This document shows positions 61,247-64,000 of a stretch of DNA of 64,000 bases, in pieces. The DNA comes from Myoxocephalus aenaeus (Eukaryota; Chordata; Actinopteri; Perciformes; Cottidae). The stretch spans positions 1,856,501-1,920,500 of the forward strand of contig JBAMJR010000024.1 of assembly GCA_038501785.1 (NCBI GenBank), given 5' to 3'. The position numbers were made by a program, and so were the translations under genes. The first letter of the stretch is position 1. Each line of letters begins with the position of its first letter. Under the pieces are notes generated by a model. The model saw nothing but the letters and a program-made list of their open reading frames with translations, was not told the DNA's origin and searched no databases.

Positions 61247-63769
61247 CTCTTGTCCTCCTCCTCAGTCGGTAATCTATACAACATGCCCCCTGGTAGCCAT
61301 TCTCAGTAAAAATAGAACCGTTTTCATTGTGAGGCTGTCATCTATAACAGCATGATGCTGATGGTGAATCATGTTTCCCACAGGACAAAGCCTTTCTCGC
61401 ATCGCTGCACAACCAAACTGAGAGTCGACTGTGAAAAGAAATCTGGCAACAAGTTAAACTGTGACTTTTGAAAAGATCTGGTTCGGAGCGTATCCGTTTC
61501 TAAAAATGGAGCCGCTTCTTTTGAGTGCAGATTGTACATGTGCCAAGGAGCGAGTCTGTGCTTTTTATTATACAGGCGAGGGAATACTGCAAGGATCACA
61601 GGTAATGACTTAAAGGCTTTAGAATTAGTGCAGGTAGGCACAAGGCATCTGGTCATCATTGTGTCCCGGTGGCTTTGTGCTTACAAAGACTTGCCATAAA
61701 TACTAGGATTTGTAAGAAAGTGTCACGACAAAAAAAACGATGACCAAACACAAATTGTGACAACTTTTTCCAGAATCCATGTAAAACCCCATGGCTGGGT
61801 CTGGGTTATACCCCGCCGCGCTGTCTAGCCTTCTCATGTGTAACTGTTTGTTTGCTCCAGTGAGGAAACGGACATAAAGAGCTGCCGTGTCCTCGGCTCT
61901 GAATGGGGAAATCAGAAATGACAAGCCTGTGACTGCACTGAGCTTTCCTATCAAGCACAAACAGAATCCTGTGGTTGGAGTGAGAGGAAGGGATGGAGAG
62001 ATGAACGCACGACCACAAAAAGGAGGGAGAACAGAGATAAAGGGGAGAAGGAAGGATGCAGAATGAGGATACCAGATGAGGAAAGAAGGAAAAGAATACT
62101 TACTGCCCTTAGTCAGGCTGCCAGGAAGAGGTTTACCTTTGAATATGGTGGCTGCTCATCCAGAGAGGAGAGGGTTGTGAAAAGAGAAAAGAGAAACCAA
62201 GAAAGAGAGGAGAGGCACTGTTACAGTTCACCACAGGGAACAGAGGGATTTGGCAAATGAGGAAAAAAAAAAAGAGGAAAAGAATGAGGATGCAATATTG
62301 ATAAGTGTGTAAAAAAAAAAAAAAAAAAACTCCACCATCCACCGTTATAACCACAGCTAGTGGGTGGCTCGGGAATGAGTCACGATCTCCGAGACTTCAA
62401 ATAAAGCCCCAATCCCTACATCCTCATCTTTATTTCATGAAGCCAGGCACATAATGAGGCTCAGTCAGTGGAGAGCGATAAGCGCACCGACGTGATCAAT
62501 CTCATCGAGAGCGGTGCGTGGAACAAAAGAGACGGGTTCTAACATTTAAGGAGGCGTGTGAGGAAGCAATGTCGCACCTCGGTCCCTGGCTTTGTCGCTC
62601 AGCAGCACCTCCACCTCCCTGTACTCCTTCAGCGCCTCCAGCAGGATGTTGCCCTCCTTGTGGAAGAGGAAGAGGAGCGGCATGGTGATGTCATCCGTGC
62701 TGCGGCCGTCGCCCGCCATCTGGAACAGGGGAGCCGTGTCGCTGCTGCTGCCCTCGTTGTCGTCTGGAAGGAGACGAAGAGAGCGAAAAAGATACGACTG
62801 AGAGATCGAAGAAAGTTAACCGACGACAATTTGGGTGAGAAATTACTAATTTAAATCCTTTAACGAGGGAAAAGTTTCTGACATTTTGTAGATTTAACCA
62901 TCGAATGGTTGCACAGGAAATTCACAATGGTTTAGAAAAGGTCCTATATCAGATGTGGCTCACTGTTATTAAGCTTACTTGAGTTCTTCTGTATTATTAA
63001 GTTATTATCATGTAATGTGCAGGACCCTATTTCACCATCTGTCTTCAAGGTAATCAATTTACAGCGCCCTAATCCAGTCACCGAGCAGTCCTCTTCCGTC
63101 TCGGGTCGTTAGCGGCTCGCACTCACCGATGACGATGCCTCCGATGGCGCCAGCCTTCTGGATGTGTCGGGCCTTCTCTGCAAACATGCACTGACCCCTC
63201 TGGAGCAGAGCGATGTGGCCCCGGATGTACTCGGCATTGGTGATCTCGGTGCAGCCGCTGTAGGGTTCAGCCACAGTCACGAAGCCTCGTACCTGCACAC
63301 ACACAGACGCAAACAAAAAAAGGATAATGTTTTGATATTATGGGATGCACAGTGGCCTGCAGGTGTGCGCGTGTTCTCGTCTGCCGCTAAAAACCGCGCA
63401 CTCATCTTTTCTTCGGTTTGAAATAGGAAAAAATTCTCGGAAAAGAAGTGCCCTCTTAAAAAAAATAAAAAATACCAGGGAAAAGTGAGAGGCTCTCTTA
63501 AGGGAAAAAAAACAAACAGGAGAGTTAAGTGCCCGTTTGAAAGCTGGCAGCTTGGCAAAGCTACAAAACCCACTCACCCCTGTGGAACTTTTGGATAGGT
63601 CTATGCCAAACTGTCCCGGGCCGGCGGTGAGCACAACCCTGCCAAAGAACGGATGCGAGACGATCTGAATGGCTCTGGGAGGCAGCTGCTCTTTCTGCTG
63701 CTGGCTGGACAGCTCCATCATCTCCTGCATGAAACGCACGCCGTCCTCTGCCGCTATCGCACTCACCGC
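60774..63769 (-). CDS. EDEM3, partial (last four coding exons)
   Basis: EDEM3 is a glycoside hydrolase family 47 protein of the ER that trims mannose from misfolded glycoproteins and sends them to ERAD. Only the C-terminal third is here: exons 63578-63769, 63127-63292, 62578-62763 and 60774-61180, 951 bases or 316 residues plus stop, with consistent phases and GT-AG introns. The visible parts are [20 protein letters not shown] and the [17 protein letters not shown] block, then a protease-associated domain ([54 protein letters not shown]), a Glu/Pro-rich linker and [12 protein letters not shown] before the terminal KDEL. The catalytic GH47 domain lies beyond the right edge of the window. Identity is secure from PA-domain sequence plus the KDEL end, which separate EDEM3 from EDEM1 and EDEM2. 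Confidence 0.95.
60937..61014 (-). repeat. Coding 39-base tandem repeat in edem3
   Basis: Units at 60937-60975 and 60976-61014 are near-identical and in frame, with a partial third unit (SPVEQDT) upstream in the protein. Confidence 0.85.
61181..62577 (-). other. edem3 intron before the last exon
   Basis: 1.4 kb. It has a (TG)n run near the acceptor and purine-rich stretches on the plus strand around 61980-62300, including poly-A at about 62310-62329. No exon seen. Confidence 0.8.
62578..62763 (-). CDS. edem3 exon (PA domain, second part)
   Basis: [51 protein letters not shown]. This completes the protease-associated domain. The acceptor is ccttccag|AC and the donor is G|gtgcga, a weak match at position 3. 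Confidence 0.95.
62764..63126 (-). other. edem3 intron within the PA domain
   Basis: 363 bases, AT-rich, nothing recognised. Confidence 0.8.
63127..63292 (-). CDS. edem3 exon (PA domain, first part)
   Basis: [35 protein letters not shown] and AGAIGGIVI, the first half of the protease-associated domain. The acceptor is tgtgtgtgcag|GTA, again with a short TG run next to it. The donor is G|gtgagt. Confidence 0.95.
63578..63769 (-). CDS. edem3 exon (first in window)
   Basis: 64 codons in phase 0: [56 protein letters not shown]. The acceptor is cacccag|GCG and the donor is GGG|gtgagt. Confidence 0.95.
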
Positions 63770-64000
63770 CTGGGTGGGAGAGGAGGAGAGCGAGAGGGGT
63801 TTAAAAAAAAAAAAAAAAAGTCAGGATGATTTGTAGAGTTCTGGACAAAGACTATGTCCTCCATTAGAAAGTGGCACCAGTTGCAGAGCATGTTCTCTTT
63901 CTGTTCTGCATTTAAATAATAGTACAAATGCACAAGCTCATTTACAAAAGGTAACTTTTCCTCATCAGCTCTAACGTTATTGCTGTAGGTTTTACAGGCG
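63770..64000 (-). other. edem3 intron, cut by the window edge
   Basis: The first bases form the acceptor region of the exon at 63578-63769. A poly-A run lies at about 63803-63819. The upstream exon is not in the window. Confidence 0.7.

Overview
The window is vertebrate nuclear DNA, almost certainly from a percomorph-type teleost fish. The genes have many short exons with GT-AG introns. The DNA is saturated with CA/GT microsatellites, and it carries several small interspersed repeats typical of ray-finned fish (TTAA-flanked MITE-like elements, a tRNA-derived SINE, and remnants of an ISRm11-type IS630/Tc1-mariner transposon). No bacterial, phage or viral gene is present. Most long open frames are read-through of microsatellites (Cys-Val, His-Thr) or of purine-rich tracts. 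Gene names below rest on protein similarity recalled from memory, not on a database search. || Layout: three protein genes lie on the minus strand, all in the same direction. (1) colgalt2, an ER collagen galactosyltransferase, is complete: 12 coding exons from 25148 down to 2923, 619 codons plus stop, ending in RDEL. Its intron 1 is 13 kb. (2) The c1orf21 homologue, a small acidic protein with an N-terminal Met-Gly-Cys, is complete: 5 coding exons from 46470 down to 34225, 117 codons. A probable non-coding first exon and CpG-rich promoter lie near 58.75-58.95 kb, and a long 3' UTR probably ends near 32.75 kb. (3) edem3, the ERAD alpha-mannosidase-like protein, is partial: only its last four coding exons are present (63769 down to 60774), covering the protease-associated domain, an acidic linker and a C-terminal KDEL. 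Its 5' part lies beyond the right edge. || The order colgalt2 - c1orf21 - edem3 matches the human 1q25.3 neighbourhood as I remember it. In human, however, C1orf21 points opposite to the other two and TSEN15 lies between; I saw no TSEN15 here. Two of the genes encode ER-lumen proteins with a retrieval tetrapeptide, but nothing shows that the three act in one pathway. || The most interesting structure is at the splice sites. Several exon edges abut long dinucleotide repeats. In c1orf21 intron 2 the donor end carries (AC)52 starting at intron base 6, and the acceptor end carries (GT)58 ending 12 bases before the exon. In the pre-mRNA these are complementary and could pair, bringing the two splice sites together. 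The loop contains two decayed transposon fragments. In colgalt2, exon 6 is preceded by (TG)33 with almost no polypyrimidine tract, and the preceding donor is weak (gtccgt). || The rest is intronic or intergenic sequence with repeats and no further gene I could support.
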